DNA from: Trissonchulus latispiculum
Taxonomy: Eukaryota > Nematoda > Enoplea > Enoplida > Ironidae
Direction: 5' to 3'
NCBI GenBank assembly: GCA_030248195.1
Contig: JASAND010026807.1
Location: 1-64,000, forward strand
Length of the DNA stretch: 64,000 bases
This document shows, one piece after another, positions 1 through 11,455 of the stretch. Numbering within the stretch: position 1 is the first letter of the stretch; every line of letters begins with the position of its first letter. The position numbers were made by a program, and so were the translations under genes. A model generated the notes under the pieces. It was given only the letters and a program-made list of their open reading frames with translations. It did not search any database and had not been told where the DNA came from.

Positions 1-53
1 TAAATGCTTCAACAACATCAGCCATTTCTTCATAGTAGTAAGCAACTGTGTTC

Positions 54-659
54 TTATTGATCCACGATGCTGAGACCGGAGGTCTCAGCAGTGGCGGCGG
101 CGGCGGCAAGGAGCGATGATTTCTCATGATGAACTAAGAAAGCATACAACATTTGGAATGCAAAATAAGCAGAACATTGACATGCAATCGCGTTCAATCC
201 ATGCGCAGGCATTCCGTAGCGGAGCATTCCATTGGTATTGGCATCAATAACAATTACTGTATTGTTGCGAGCACGCATAGCCTTTTCGAAACAAAAGCGA
301 TCGCGCGGGTTTTGTGTCAGCACCACCGAAACTTGAGCATCAGAAAGGATTTTTGAAATCAAGTCTAGGCTGTCAGAAAAGCTTCTTAACTTTTCACTGG
401 AATTCCATTCTAAGCAAGTTTGACTAACGATATAATGAACTGTCCATTGCTGATCGGTCGTTAGCTGCCTCAGATGACAAGGTGCCCTAATCTTGAAATG
501 ATGAACTACAGGATGGAACTTGTTATAATGTTGAACCAAAAGAGTCGCTTCCAATGCAATCTTTCCAAGTTCTTGAATTTCGATGCAATTTATCGCAAAG
601 AAGGCGACCTCACTCATGACAAAATCATTCAACAAAATGAAATAAGCTACAATGTGCAT
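54..659 (-). CDS. Unrecognised ORF of 201 codons
   Basis: An ATG-initiated frame of 201 codons runs leftward and stops just inside the window edge. The composition looks protein-like: Cys- and His-containing segments such as INCIEIQEL and FHPVVHHFKIRAP, then a mixed alpha/beta-like stretch. An alanine run near the C-terminus is encoded by a GGC/GCC trinucleotide repeat at about 91-110. I do not recognise a domain. A second ATG 14 codons in (MSEVAFF) is an equally plausible start. A decayed frame in the same orientation lies just upstream (880-1291), so both may be remnants of one gene or transposon. It could also be a chance frame, because flanking DNA is AT-rich with no visible splice structure. 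Confidence 0.3.
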   Translation of the reverse strand: MHIVAYFILLNDFVMSEVAFFAINCIEIQELGKIALEATLLVQHYNKFHPVVHHFKIRAPCHLRQLTTDQQWTVHYIVSQTCLEWNSSEKLRSFSDSLDLISKILSDAQVSVVLTQNPRDRFCFEKAMRARNNTVIVIDANTNGMLRYGMPAHGLNAIACQCSAYFAFQMLYAFLVHHEKSSLLAAAAATAETSGLSIVDQ

Positions 660-879
660 GATGTTATATACATCAACTTGGCTATAGAACTGCCTGTTCT
701 ACAACGTTGTTAACTGAACTACTTGTTAAACCAGACTTAACTGTTGTTGCTTTATCAGCAATTAAAAGCTTGTTTCAACATTATGACTCTACTTTATTTC
801 TTTTATTTACAAGACCTAATTTCACTCAATCAACTGTTTATTTTGAACAAAAACACTTCATTCATACGATTACAGTCAT

Positions 880-1291
880 CTATATCATAAAATTTGGAGC
901 AGAATTATTGAAAGGATTGTTCGGATCCATAACCACCAGAAATTCGTTTTTCATTTTAACGAATTCATTCATCAATTTGTCAGCAAGCATATCCATATCC
1001 TGCACATTTCTGAGTCTATCGTGCTTCATCATTGAGAATGTATTAGGGAGTGTTGTCATCATCAAAATCAATTAAAGTTACAGCACCAATAACATTCCCT
1101 GGTGGTAACAAATTCTCCAGCTCAGGAACCCACTGATTGAAAAAGTCTTGAAGTTGTTGACAGTTTTTACCTGAGAATTTAAAGTTATGTATCTGGACAT
1201 AGTGAACTTTATTTCCATCGGCCGTACCTCGGAATCCAGTGTCAAAGTATTTTTGAATATAGTGTATTAGGCTTTTGTAGTATAACATCAT
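880..1291 (-). pseudogene. Decayed unrecognised coding fragment
   Basis: Two overlapping minus-strand frames (1291 to 1043, then 1071 to 880) read as one protein-like segment broken by a single frame change near 1045-1070. The first part contains FDTGFRGTADGNKVHYVQI and ends in an acidic DFDDDNT. The second continues with a charged, Met-rich helix-like segment and ends at NNSAPNFMI followed by a stop. Between 660 and 880 all minus-strand frames have several stops, so the link to the 54-659 frame is not continuous. I do not recognise the family. The pattern fits a decayed gene or transposon ORF; an intron between the pieces is a weaker alternative. Confidence 0.3.
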
Positions 1292-1489
1292 TACACTTCA
1301 AATTTGCCAAGCCTGTTATTAATTTGTTTGGTTCGTTTTCTCGAGATTCTGTAAAGGCATCCTAGCTTTCTCAAAATAGACTGACAACTAAATAATCCAG
1401 CAATCTTCTTATTTTATATCTATGAAACTAGTGCAAAAATTTAAAGAATGTATAACTATCAGTATTTTACTTATTTTAATAATGTGCAT

Positions 1490-1790
1490 TCCACATATAT
1501 TTCATCAGACATCATCAAATTAATTCAAGCATTCTTAACAGTCCATAAATTTTTTGGCAATTTTTAAATATCTGAAATTCCATGCATTTTAAAGTCGGTA
1601 AGCTACGAAATATAAATAACTAGTCTTACATTTTTTGGACTGATATCATCAAATTGGATCAAACATTCTTTGTCACTCCACGAATTTTACTGATTTGTAC
1701 TGTAGGAGATATTACTGAACTACATCTTTAGAGATATCACCACAAACATTTGGTATGTTTTATATTCAGAATCATTCCCATTTTGTAAAT
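1490..1790. repeat. Degenerate repeat with ATCATCAAATT motif
   Basis: An AT-rich stretch in which a unit of about 140 bp recurs imperfectly: ATCATCAAATT followed by CATTCTT at 1510-1535 and again at 1645-1670, each followed by a similar ATAAATTTT or CGAATTTT and a 'CTGAAATTCC'-like segment. Diverged relatives occur at 3470-3690. It is probably an old satellite or transposon remnant. Nothing else is visible in 1292-2143. Confidence 0.35.
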
Positions 1791-2143
1791 CCTGGTGAGA
1801 GCTGATACTGATTTTAGCAGTATATTCCAGTATACATTTAAACTGAAAACTGACATTTCTTCCCAAATGAATATTTCAAATGTTCAGGATTCTTAGAACT
1901 TGTTTGAGATACTAGTTTGGTAACAGGTGGCTAATTTGCTGAAAGAATTTACCAGGAATAAAGTGATGAACTGTTTCTGATAACTACCCTGCATGTTTTG
2001 AATATAAAAAGCTATTGCAGAACCTGATTCTACATATGTTTACTCATTCAAATGATTGGAATGTTAAAGGCGTCGAATCATTCTTTATTTTAAACTCCAA
2101 TAGAGTCACATTCTTTGTTACAGCAAAAACCAATATCGATTAT

Positions 2144-3147
2144 GGGTGCTGGTATCGCTTTGTGTAAATTCGACCCTACAAGCTTCAATTCTTTATGAAA
2201 GTGGATGAAACTTTTCAATTATACTATTTCGGTGCTCTTTAACATTCTGGGACCAGTCCCATTTTTAGGCAAAGATAAGAAATTTTGGATGCAGAAGCAT
2301 CTTTCAACGTAGTCGAGACACCAGATTGGTTGCGCATGGGAAAGAGGGCACAAAAAGCCTGCACATTTTTGTTTGCCAACCTTTTTGAGCTATTTCTCTT
2401 CAGGCGGCACAGCCAGTAGTCAAAAAAAACGATTTTGAACCAAAAATGGCCGTTTTCGAGAAAATAAGTTTTTTAAAATTACCGTACAAATCGCATGACA
2501 ATTTTGGTTGATATTTATACCGATCGATACACAGTCTCACGTTATTTTGTATCACACAGCCATTAGCCGGAGTTTGTTGCTCTAAGCTAGAGATTTGGCC
2601 GAAAACCATTTTGGCAAAACTGCGATTATTTTGCTTAAAACATCGATTTCTCAAAAACTACCCATGATTCGCGTGATTTTTGGCAGAATGAGAATTCGCA
2701 CACGACATTGCGGAGGGGTGGACATTTTCTTGCTTTGAACCAAACATCTCCAGTTGCGAGAAAACTCCACGTAAAGTTGCGAAATTTCGTGTCACCGCAC
2801 ATTTAATGGATTTTCTTGACCGTTAAGACCTGCTGTCAAATTCCAAAAATGTCCCCGGCCCACATGTCCTTTATAGGGCAGCACAAGAAAAGTTTTGCCG
2901 ATTCCACAGTTTTGAGAAAATCGATGTCCAAAATTTTTTTGTCTATATTCCAGCTCCGTCAGATGCCAAAGATGTCAGAAATTTTAGCTATTTTCTCAGA
3001 TTTTTACCAGTTTCGTACTCGAAGTAGAATCTGCAGGTTATAAGCTTTCAAATGATGCGGCAAAGCTCTTTCCAACTCAAAATTGCGAAAGTTATGGCGC
3101 TTCAAAAATACGCACAAAAAGCACTGCACAAAACGATACCAGCACCT
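2144..3147. mobile_element. Inverted-repeat element, about 1.0 kb
   Basis: The left end reads GGGTGCTGGTATCGCTTTGT. The right end, read on the other strand, begins AAGGTGCTGGTATCGTTTTG, so the terminal inverted repeat is about 20 bp with one or two mismatches. Short related motifs (GCACAAAAAGC at both about 2350 and 3110) extend the symmetry inward. There is no credible transposase frame inside. It is likely a non-autonomous DNA transposon (MITE); no target duplication could be fixed with confidence. Confidence 0.55.
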
Positions 3148-3469
3148 TAAACTACAAGCATTGAGACTTTATGAAAACTTAAAATTCTTAAAGAATTAAA
3201 CATTCGTTTAGTAACAGGAATTGACATTTTGAAAGAATTTGAATTTCAGAAACATGATTATCAAAAGTTTCAAATAACCTAGACTACATTTTTTGTTTAC
3301 AAACTGTTATTACAGAACCAGATCTTTCACGATATTTTTAACATAGTGACATTTCTGAATAGTTTTACATTCCAATCCATTCTGGTTTTGTAAACATAGT
3401 ATACACATTCTTTATATTTTTTGCTTACTTTACAACATCTCAAATTCTAATGCATTTTTTACAGTCTTG

Positions 3470-3690
3470 TTGATTTTAAATAATGTTAGCTCCTATTGCA
3501 TTTTTTTTGACCTAGTATGATCAGAGTGAATCAAACATTCTTAGCATTCTAATAATTCTTGCAAGTTTCAGTATATCTAAAACTCCATGGCAGATTTCTT
3601 AAAACCTGCAGCAAAATATAAATCGTTCAGGTTACATTTTAGCACTAATGTCATCAAAGTGAATCAGCAATTCTCTATATTCCGTTCATG
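3470..3690. repeat. Diverged copy of the 1490-1790 repeat
   Basis: Motifs TGATCAGAGTGAATCAAACA (from 3519) and ATGTCATCAAAGTGAATCAG (from 3648) recur with similar flanks (CTAAAACTCCATGG; AAATATAAATCGTT), matching the unit seen at 1490-1790 at low identity. The rest of 3148-4440 is AT-rich with nothing I can name. Confidence 0.3.
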
Positions 3691-4439
3691 TTCTCAATAC
3701 TCATGAAATTTTTGGAGTGTGTTGTAATTTTATAATATGATATTTCTGTTGTAATTCTGTCCTGACAACATGTCATACATTTCTGATATTATATTGAAAA
3801 GATGGGAAAACTTTAAACACTATATTTTCTCTTTACCAATCATTTGATAAGTGCTAGATTTGTTTGAAAATGCTTTGTAATTGAAAAAACGGTTTAAAGC
3901 ATTTTTTCAAAAGTGTTCTCTTGCAAATTTGAAATTAAACAAATGAAATCCTAACATCCGCTTGCTTTTTCTAAACAATGAAGTCATATGTAAGATTTGG
4001 TCTGATATTAGCATAAAAAGTACATATTTTTTATAGTTCGAACTACATTCTAATTTTCTGAATACAAATCCAGCTGAACAGAACTATTTTTACTTTGAGT
4101 TTTACTGTATAATGCTTATTTAAATTACAAATGACAAATCTAAACATCTTTTTTGTCCTTTTTTAAAGTGCGACAAAACAATAACCTTCAGGCTCCCGAT
4201 CAAAAATGTTTTCTGTAGTGGTTTATTTAGGTAGAATAAGTAGGATATAACAGCGGTAGCAGCGGTACTGTCGTTAAGGCTTGACCGAACTCAGCTTGCT
4301 CTGGTTTAAAATACCTTATTTTGTGGAGCAACTGAGTTCTGAGCTATAAATAGATCCTTTTGTTAGAAATAGCTCCAAATCCGGAATTAGGGACACCAAA
4401 GCATCTGTTCTAATATCAGTAAATTAAGGCTTTTTGGAG

Positions 4440-4975
4440 TTGAGAAATGCAGTGATTTAGTTATCAAAAATTTCAGGAATGTAGAGGGGTTTAGACAATT
4501 TCGGTATGTTGTGGAACTGCATTCCATTTGAAGAATGTAGTAAGACTGCGTTCCATTTGAGGAATTAGGGTTGTGTTCGAAGAATGTACGGCATTTGAGG
4601 AATGTATGGCATTTGAGAAAGGTATGGCATTTGAGGAATTTATGGCATTTGAGAAATGTCTGGCATTTGAGGAATTTATGGCATTTGAGGAATGTAGTAT
4701 AGCTGCATTCCTCAAGTGGTCGTGGAGTTGAGAAATGTAGTTATCATTAAGGAATTTCAGGAATGTATTGCGAGGGTTCAGAGAATTTCGGAATGTAGTG
4801 GAACTGCATTCCATATGTGAGGAATGTAGTAGGGTTGTATTCCTCAGGGCTGTATTCGAGGAATGTATTGAGAAATGTCTGACATTTGAGGAATTTATGG
4901 CATTTGAGGAATGTGGTATAGCTGCATTCCTCAAGTGGCCTAGACCCGGCTTTTGTCTACTACTGTGAATTATTA
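4440..4975. repeat. Minisatellite built on GGCATTTGAGGAAT
   Basis: A short unit close to 'atggcatttgaggaat' is repeated many times with small variations (4575-4700 and 4870-4915). The whole array is duplicated: 4488-4735 and 4775-4945 share the same order of landmarks (AATTTCGG, GTGGAACTGCATTCCAT, CTGCATTCCTCAAGTGG). The 164-residue Ser/Asn-rich minus-strand frame across it is a product of the repeat and not a gene. Confidence 0.75.
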
Positions 4976-5514
4976 CTGCATTCACAAAATTCCCTTGCTA
5001 TTTAAGTAAAACCAGAGAAAAAAATTTAGCATTTTTTGCGAGATTCATCAAAATCTTAGAGGATTGTGTAAAAGTTAACAAATTTTTCCGACAAAGGGGC
5101 TTGAAAGATGCGTGAGTAAAACATATCAGAATCATATCATTACAGTCGACACATATCGTGAAAAATTAAAAATTTGACCCCCCGCGCAGTGAGCTCGAAG
5201 GCTGTGCAGGCTAGAGCCAAGTTCATTGCCCATGTATGCCCCCAACCCCTCCACCTTACACCTGATAACGTTTTGGGGGGACGTCCCCCTCCCAAACCGG
5301 GGGTGGGGAAGTCACTGGCTAAATTTCGGGCATTTTTAGGGTAAATTTTGCAAAAATTTACAAAAAAGTCCAAAAGTGTGGCTTAAACAGTTTATTATTG
5401 CGAGAAATACACGTTTTAACCTGCATTATGAACGAGGGGGGAGGGAAATTTTGAAAATTTGATGATCGACTACCTAAAAGTGATTGGGAGTGCTCCACGG
5501 ACCCCATAAAGTTA

Positions 5515-6370
5515 GGTGTCTTTTATCCTGGGGGAAGGGGGGGGGGTGGGGTAACCTCCGCAAAAAATTTTCCCAATTTTTTTGGCAAAAATTTTCCCAA
5601 TTTTTTTGGCAAAAATGTTGGGGGCTCTCCCTCCGAAATTTTGGAGGGGCCCCTTTTTAGACCCCGCCCACGAACCCCCCCTCCAAACCTTCCCCAAAAC
5701 AAAAATCTATCCCCCCTATTCAAAAATTGGGAGGTCTACCTCCTTCAAACAATTGCCCCCCCCAAACCTCCCTCAAAAAAATTTTTCTTCCCCCCACCGC
5801 CTAAATCAAAAAAAAATGGAACGTCAACCTCTCTCAACAAGTTTTCCTTTTTTTCCAGCCAAAAATGTTGGGCGGGCCTTCACCGGAATTTTAGGGGGAC
5901 CCTCTTGAGATACCCCCCCCCAGGACCCCCCACCCAAAATTTTTTTCTATTTTTGTGTCAAAAATCGCGTCCCAATTCTGTAGCCAAAAATGTTGGGGGG
6001 CCCTCCTCCGGACTTTTGGGGGGCCCTTTTTCGACCCCCACGACCCCCCCCCCTCCCCAAACCTCGCCCAAAAAATTTCTGTTCCCCCCAAAATCAAAAA
6101 AATTATTTTTCAGCCAAAAATGTTGGGCGGGCCTTCACCGGAATTTTGGGGGGGACCCTCTTGATACCCCCCCCCAGGACCCCCCACCCAAAATTTTTTC
6201 AAACCTCCCTCAAAAAATTACCCCCCTCCCAATACCCCCATAAACCTCCCCCAAAAATTTTTTTTATTCCCCCCTAAATCAAAAAATTAGAAATTTTAGG
6301 GGGCCCCTAACCTCCCTCAAAAAATTTTCCTAAATTTTTTGCAAAGATTTCTATAGGCCCCCGCCCTCCC
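5515..6370. repeat. C-rich tandem repeat block
   Basis: Strongly C-rich plus-strand sequence with repeated units starting at a 'CCAAAAATGTTGGG' landmark (about 5610, 5862, 5985 and 6115), followed by CCGGAATTTT or CCGGACTTTT and runs of seven to nine C. The 5862 and 6115 units are nearly identical over about 90 bp, and the 5610 and 5985 units resemble each other less well, which implies higher-order repeats of about 250 bp. Long frames on both strands through this block are artefacts of composition. The flank 4976-5514 has no identifiable feature except a short C-rich island near 5270-5310. Confidence 0.7.
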
Positions 6371-6773
6371 CCTCCACAAACAAATCGAAAGGACAATCAT
6401 CGCATTGGAATAACCAGTTGACAAGCCATTACTTAGCTATAATCACAACATACATACAAAGAGTATACATCACATTATCCAAAGTATTATCTCATTCAAA
6501 AATAAAACATAAATCGTAGAGAACACACAACAAAACGTTTACTAAATTGTTCTCCAGTAAACGAGAAAACTGTAGACTGCAAAAATATCATCATACAACC
6601 AGAAGCAATCGCATCCTCAACATATGCAATGCTGTCTTACAAAAGAACACAAAAACTAGTAAAACAATCCTCGAAAATTAACTAAACCATGATCATTCTT
6701 TAAACATGACACAGGACAATCCTTTCCTTGGTTACCTATCAACGGATAATCCTTCTAAACAAAAATACAAAAA

Positions 6774-7045
6774 AGCGGCACATGAGACACTTGAACTAAA
6801 AGTGATAGCGTCACATGAGACAGTTAGGTAAAGTTCGAAAACACAACTACTCAGTTGGTTCAATGTATGTCTGCTTCGAGCTTTAACACGTAAAGATAGC
6901 GTGCGAATTTCTTTGAAGAGCACATACACATTTGTGGGGGGGGGGGTCAGCCGTTAGCGAACATAGCATGTACCTACAGCTGATGCTGATAACAGAGAGC
7001 TTGCCTGCTGTCACACTCTTTATGGACTCTTGGTATTATCAAGAG
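6774..7045. repeat. Dispersed repeat, copy 1
   Basis: Shares long near-identical blocks with 9962-10146 in the same orientation: GCGGCACATGAGAC, AAAGATAGCGTGCGAATTTC, TCAGCCGTTAGCGAACATAG and GAGAGCTTGCCTGCTGTCAC. This copy has extra sequence after the first block and a longer G run (about 10 G near 6940). It is likely a transposon family; the ends are not defined. Nothing is identified in 6371-6773 or 7046-7440. Confidence 0.65.
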
Positions 7046-7862
7046 TTTATAGGAAGAGTACGACACGATACTCTTCCTTAATGTACATGGCCTGTCATAT
7101 GCTCGGCACATTAAGGCCGAAATCTCGGGGGGTGGGTCACGGTTAACACAGTTAACCATGTGTTTATATGCGTTTGAACTAAAACGCATCTGATTGGCTA
7201 ATCCCCTACCTTATGTCAAAATTATGTGTATTTTTCACCTCTACGCCCAGTACACATCTTAGCGAAGGGTCCAAAGGGCATAGCCCAGAATAGTGCCAAA
7301 CAAGGGACAGCCTAAATAAATGATTCAAAGTGAACCACAAGCTCGATTCGATAGCAGAATTGAAGAACCAGAGACTTCAAACTCCAACATGACTGAAGGT
7401 ATAAAATAGGAAAAAGAAATACAATCATCAGACATGCCCCGCCATGTTAACTTAGGGTCTTTTCACGAAAGAGTAGAGTAGAGTAGAGCTAAAAATTGTT
7501 TTAACTCGCCTTAACTCCACTCAAGCTACAGTTTCCTTTTTTAACTCTTTCATGAAACTTAATTAAGGTAGGTAGGTAATGGTGACCCCTGGAGAATATC
7601 TCCATCTTAGTCCCTTTGTTTACATATACTGCCTATTGTAGTGAATGATTTATGTATCCGAACCCTTTCCATCCTGTTCCTTTGCTGTAGTTTTACCTTC
7701 ATGTGTAACTTTGTTTTTTATCTGTCTACTGGTTTACTAGCCTGCAGCTTAGATGTTGCTGCTTGGTCTGGTTTACAATTTCATGTATCAATTCTGATCT
7801 ATAACAGTTTATTGTTCGTTCCTATCATACCATGTTATTGTTGTAGTGACATTTTTTTCCAG

Positions 7863-7940
7863 ACTGGCTGAAGCAGCTAAACGCAAAGGCGTTGCACTCA
7901 CGGACAATTTGACTGAGAAGGAAGCACTGGGTTTGCTGGG
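7863..7940 (+). CDS. Putative internal exon of a spliced host gene
   Basis: A pyrimidine-rich tract ending in TTTTTTTCCAG precedes 7863, and a consensus donor GTAAGG begins at 7941. Between them the frame starting at 7864 is open and reads as a Lys/Glu/Leu-rich segment (LAEAAKRKGVALTDN, then LTEKEALGLLG). The exon ends in phase 2 (codon GG-). Two downstream segments (8527 and 9140) both begin with one nucleotide that completes a glycine codon and then stay open to a stop. I could not find upstream exons, so the protein is unidentified. Exon and frame agreement across two splice pairs makes a real gene likely, but it may be a pseudogene among transposons. Confidence 0.5.
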
Positions 7941-8001
7941 GTAAGGACTTGCTTTGTTGTAGGCATAAATTTTCAGTCTGACACTGAACTGACTCTGCAG
8001 G

Positions 8002-8300
8002 AGAGCGAAGGGTGGCGAAGGGTGGCGGGCTTTAACACGTTAACTTCTGTTAGGGTGGCGGGGTGACAGACACACTTTTCTGGATATGTGCGTTCGCAAA
8101 AACACATACTCACATGTAAACGCCAAGGTGGCGAGCTTAGTCTGACTTCTTTTTCTGATTTGCATACAACCACGTGACTTTGGCGTAGCACTGTATTGTG
8201 CATATGTGCAGAATTTTGCGCCCTCTGTTGTTCTATGCCTGTGTAGTTTTGGTGCCAACAGCTAGCAGAAAGGTCTTAGCAAGTACGTATATGTGACATA
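8002..8300. repeat. Intronic direct repeat, copy 1
   Basis: Starts with AGAGCGAAGGGTGGCGAAGG (a tandemly doubled GCGAAGGGTGG unit) and continues through GTGACAGACACACTTTTCT, GCCAAGGTGGCGAGCT and ACCACGTGAC. The same series occurs at 8707-8990. This copy lies in the putative intron between the exons at 7863 and 8527. Confidence 0.75.
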
Positions 8301-8526
8301 GCAGAACGTTATTAAGGCAAGCGCAGGGGGAAATATGTAGCTAGGCCAGAGACTGACAGAACGGAGACAACTTAATGTTTGTGTTTTTAGTTTCCTGGAT
8401 GCAGTCTCCTCAATTGTAGTTTTAATTACTGATTTAGTGTGTGTTATATCTTAAAATCTGACACACGTTTTGACTATGTTGTGAACTGTGTACGCCACGC
8501 CTCGCCTTAAGCTCATTGTATTGCAG

Positions 8527-8611
8527 AAAGCGAAACAGACGTCACAAAACCGAGCGATCGGAAGAATCTGGAGGGAAATCGAAAAGAGGATCAAAAAAGA
8601 AGAAAAGATAG
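8527..8611 (+). CDS. Putative terminal exon A (basic tail)
   Basis: Preceded by an acceptor (TTGTATTGCAG, ending at 8526). Joined to the exon at 7863-7940, the first base completes a Gly codon and the frame encodes a strongly basic tail of about 27 residues with KRNRRH near the start and GSKKKKR at the end, then TAG at 8609-8611. The terminal KKKKR cluster resembles a nuclear localisation signal (inference). The other two frames also close before the next GT (GTGAGC near 8645), so this looks like a last coding exon. Confidence 0.45.
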
Positions 8612-8706
8612 CTACGTCGACGATCAGACGCTAGCGATCTAGAGTGAGCATATCCACAGTGATGGATTTTTTCTCTTAAACTAGTACAACAAGGAGACAT
8701 TTTCCT

Positions 8707-8990
8707 AGAGCGAAGGGTGGCGAAGGGTGGCGGGTGTTAACATGTTAACTTCTCTTAGGGTGGCGAGGTGACAGACACACTTTTCTACTTGCCCATGTTG
8801 GCAAAGTGACATACTTACATGTAATTGCCAAGGTGGCGAGCTCAGGCTGACTTCTTATTCTACTTTGCATATGACCACGTGACATCCTGGTTGCACTGCA
8901 TCATGTATATGTGACGTTAGATCAGCGTTCAGTTCTATTATGGATGTGTAGTAATGATGCCAGTAGAGTGCACACTAATTACGTATACGT
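8707..8990. repeat. Intronic direct repeat, copy 2
   Basis: Second copy of the 8002-8300 repeat, same orientation, in the putative intron between 8611 and 9140. Identity is high at first (the GAAGGGTGGC doublet, GTGACAGACACACTTTTCTA, CCAAGGTGGCGAGCTCAGG) and fades to the right. One copy in each of two consecutive introns suggests that an intron-exon segment was duplicated. Confidence 0.75.
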
Positions 8991-9139
8991 GCAACGGCTG
9001 ACATGTTTGTGTCAAAAAGGGAGCAGGGATGGTAGCGTGGACATGTAGGAATTGTGATACTAGCTGAGAGACTCAGGTCTGTGATGTTCGCTGATACAGA
9101 CCAAGCGAAGACTAGATCTGTCTTCCTTTCTGTTTTCAG

Positions 9140-9220
9140 GGCCAGTGAAAGAGGCAGTGACATTGCTGATTTAATCCAAGATGATGGCGATCAGAGTGAA
9201 AGTGACCACCGTGACTCCTA
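9140..9220 (+). CDS. Putative alternative terminal exon B (acidic tail)
   Basis: A strong acceptor (CTTTCTGTTTTCAG) ends at 9139. The first base again completes a Gly codon when joined to the 7863-7940 exon, and the frame reads ASERGSDIADLIQDDGDQSE and onward through a Ser/Asp-rich end to a TAG near 9218. Exons A and B have the same entry phase but opposite charge, as expected for mutually exclusive 3' exons. Exon A cannot read through into B because of its own stop. Nothing coding was identified from 9221 to 9961. Confidence 0.4.
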
Positions 9221-9961
9221 GTCAGACGGTCCTGGTGGAGGTGCCGCGGCGCTTGGTGCTCGCTCCTATCTGGCGTCCTAAGTCCCTAAAGACTCTCTGG
9301 AAAAGATAGTTATCAATGTTTTTTTCGTTTTGTAAATTTGATGTTGTCTTTGTTCTGTTTTGTTGTTCATATTTGTTTCAGTGATGGGTTTTGCTCAGGT
9401 TTTTGAGGGGGTGGGGACATTTTGCTTCACGACCTTTTGTTTTTGTGTTATGCGGCTGATCGTAGCCTACTGACAAGATCGTTGACAGAGCAGAAAATGA
9501 ACACAGCAGCCATTAGTATGAAAGAAAGTCTCCTGTTGTTATTGTATGCGGATATAATGTGATTGCGTCCTGTTGTTTTTTGTTTGTGGACGTGTTAATT
9601 TGTTGATTAAAGACTGTGGAGTGAAGATAGGTATTACTTCAGGACCCACAGGGACAGCATAGTTAGGTACTGTTTGACTTAACAGACAAGGAGGCAGACA
9701 GGCAGGGAAGGCAGTACACGCTGGGTGTCATTAGTAGAAAAGACATTGCTAGATAGACAGACGAAGTCAAGTGTCGGAACAGACTGAGACAGAGATTTAG
9801 ATAAGCAGTAGTTGACTAACAAAGACAAGAGATTGGAAAATGCAGGACGAAGCCTTAGTTTGAAATAGGAAGTCTCACATGGAACGACGATGGTAAATCT
9901 ATAGAGTCAGCTGACGTAGACTTCAACTGATGTGAAAGGTCTAACGTGCGCACTTTTATAG

Positions 9962-10146
9962 AAAGCGGCACATGAGACGGCCAAGGAACTTTAACACATA
10001 AAGATAGCGTGCGAATTTCTTTGAAGAGCACATACACAAATGTGGGGGGGGGTCAGCCGTTAGCGAACATAGCATGTACCTACAGCTGATAACAGAGAGC
10101 TTGCCTGCTGTCACACTCTTATATGTTATGTACTCTTGATAATACG
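9962..10146. repeat. Dispersed repeat, copy 2
   Basis: Second copy of the repeat at 6774-7045. It lacks about 75 bp after the first block and has a shorter G run near 10045. It ends about 100 bp before the TTAA-flanked element at 10242. Confidence 0.65.
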
Positions 10147-10241
10147 AAATAAAGCATACCAACCGTTTTTCGTCAGAAGTCTTTAGCAATGCCGTTAAAT
10201 GGTCTGAATCCGCTCGAATAGCATCGAATTCTGGAAACGAT

Positions 10242-11455
10242 TTAAGGGGGGGGTCGCTTTGGGTCAAAATCGATAGTCACGGATTTCGCTCATTTTCACA
10301 CGCAATATAGGTACATATGTTCTCAAAAACAAGACAAAACATTAGAGTTCGAAATCAAACGGTGGCAGAGATATTCAGCTATAAAGTTGGAAAACTTGAA
10401 AATCACTGTGATTTGCCCTCCAAGGTCATCCTGAGACAGAACGGCAGCGAAATTTGGGTCAACTAACATGGCAAATTAATTCTGCGGGTTGGCTAATATT
10501 TTAATACCAAAATGACTCCGGGATATCCAGCCAGTCTTTCACAGTACATTTTTCAATTGTGAACTGACCCTTTTTCATCTAACTGTGCCCTGAAACTTTA
10601 ACTTGCTCTAACTTTCAGATACTAAATTTCAGACACATAGTTCTATTAGAAAAGTTGTTCCATCAGTAGCTATCGAATGATACCCAATTTGTCTATATTT
10701 TGGAAATTTCAAAAATTGACTTTTGTGACCTTTAAGCGATCAAAGGAGCCGACACGACAGAAAAGTTCTACCTTGAAGCATTTGCCTTTACCATAATGTC
10801 AGGCAGGCATTGAGAGTTTTATGTGCCAATTTTGGTGACTTTCGAGTGGGTAACGAGGGAGAAATTATTAAAAAAACTTGAAAATTGTGCAAAATGATGA
10901 TTTTTGGCAAAATTAGCACATTTTGTGGCAAGTTTTTTGAGAGCACTACAAACAGAAATTTGCAACTACTGTCATAAGAATTCTGTGTATGTGTAGAGTG
11001 CAACTATCTATAAGCGATTTCTGTAGCTTTTGCCAATCGTGCAGGAGAGGCGAAAATGTTTTGCTGGTCCTGTTTTTCGTGGTACAAAAAGCACCAATTT
11101 TCCGAAATCTTGATTTTGAAAAATCGCCAAAAATCCGACACTCAACAAAATTGTTTCAGAAGGGTTATTTGCACTCTCTGATATGTCCTTAACATGTACA
11201 ACAAGGTTGCAGAGCTGTATCTTGCATACAGCGAAAAATTTTTCTGCCACAAACTTTTTAACCTAACTTTTTCATTTTCCTATGTTTAACACATGTCGAG
11301 ATCACCTTTGAAGGGCTCTACAGCACGATAGAAGCAATATTACGCAAAATGCACCTGTCTTGTTTTGGGGACCCATGGGGACTACAAAATATGTGAAAAT
11401 GAGCAAAATCGGAGATGGTTGAAAAATCGGCCAAAAAGCGACCCCCACCCCTTAA
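10242..11455. mobile_element. TTAA-flanked G-run inverted-repeat element T1
   Basis: Begins TTAAGGGGGGGGTCGCTTTG and ends AAAAAGCGACCCCCACCCCT followed by TTAA. The terminal inverted repeat is imperfect over about 60 bp and includes a shared inner block (CGCTCATTTTCACA on the left; TGTGAAAATGAGC near 11394 on the right). TTAA at both ends fits a TTAA target duplication, as known for piggyBac and Kolobok superfamilies; assignment to either is inference. Length is 1.21 kb, with no transposase frame. Related elements lie at 15334-16599, 44749-45969 and probably 45966-48250. Confidence 0.65.

Noticed and set aside
4491..4985. 164-residue Ser/Asn-rich minus-strand frame
   Set aside because: It is a direct translation of the GGCATTTGAGGAAT minisatellite; no independent coding signal.
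5512..6277. Long Pro-rich and Gly-rich frames on both strands
   Set aside because: Produced by the C-rich tandem repeat; open in several frames simultaneously because of composition.
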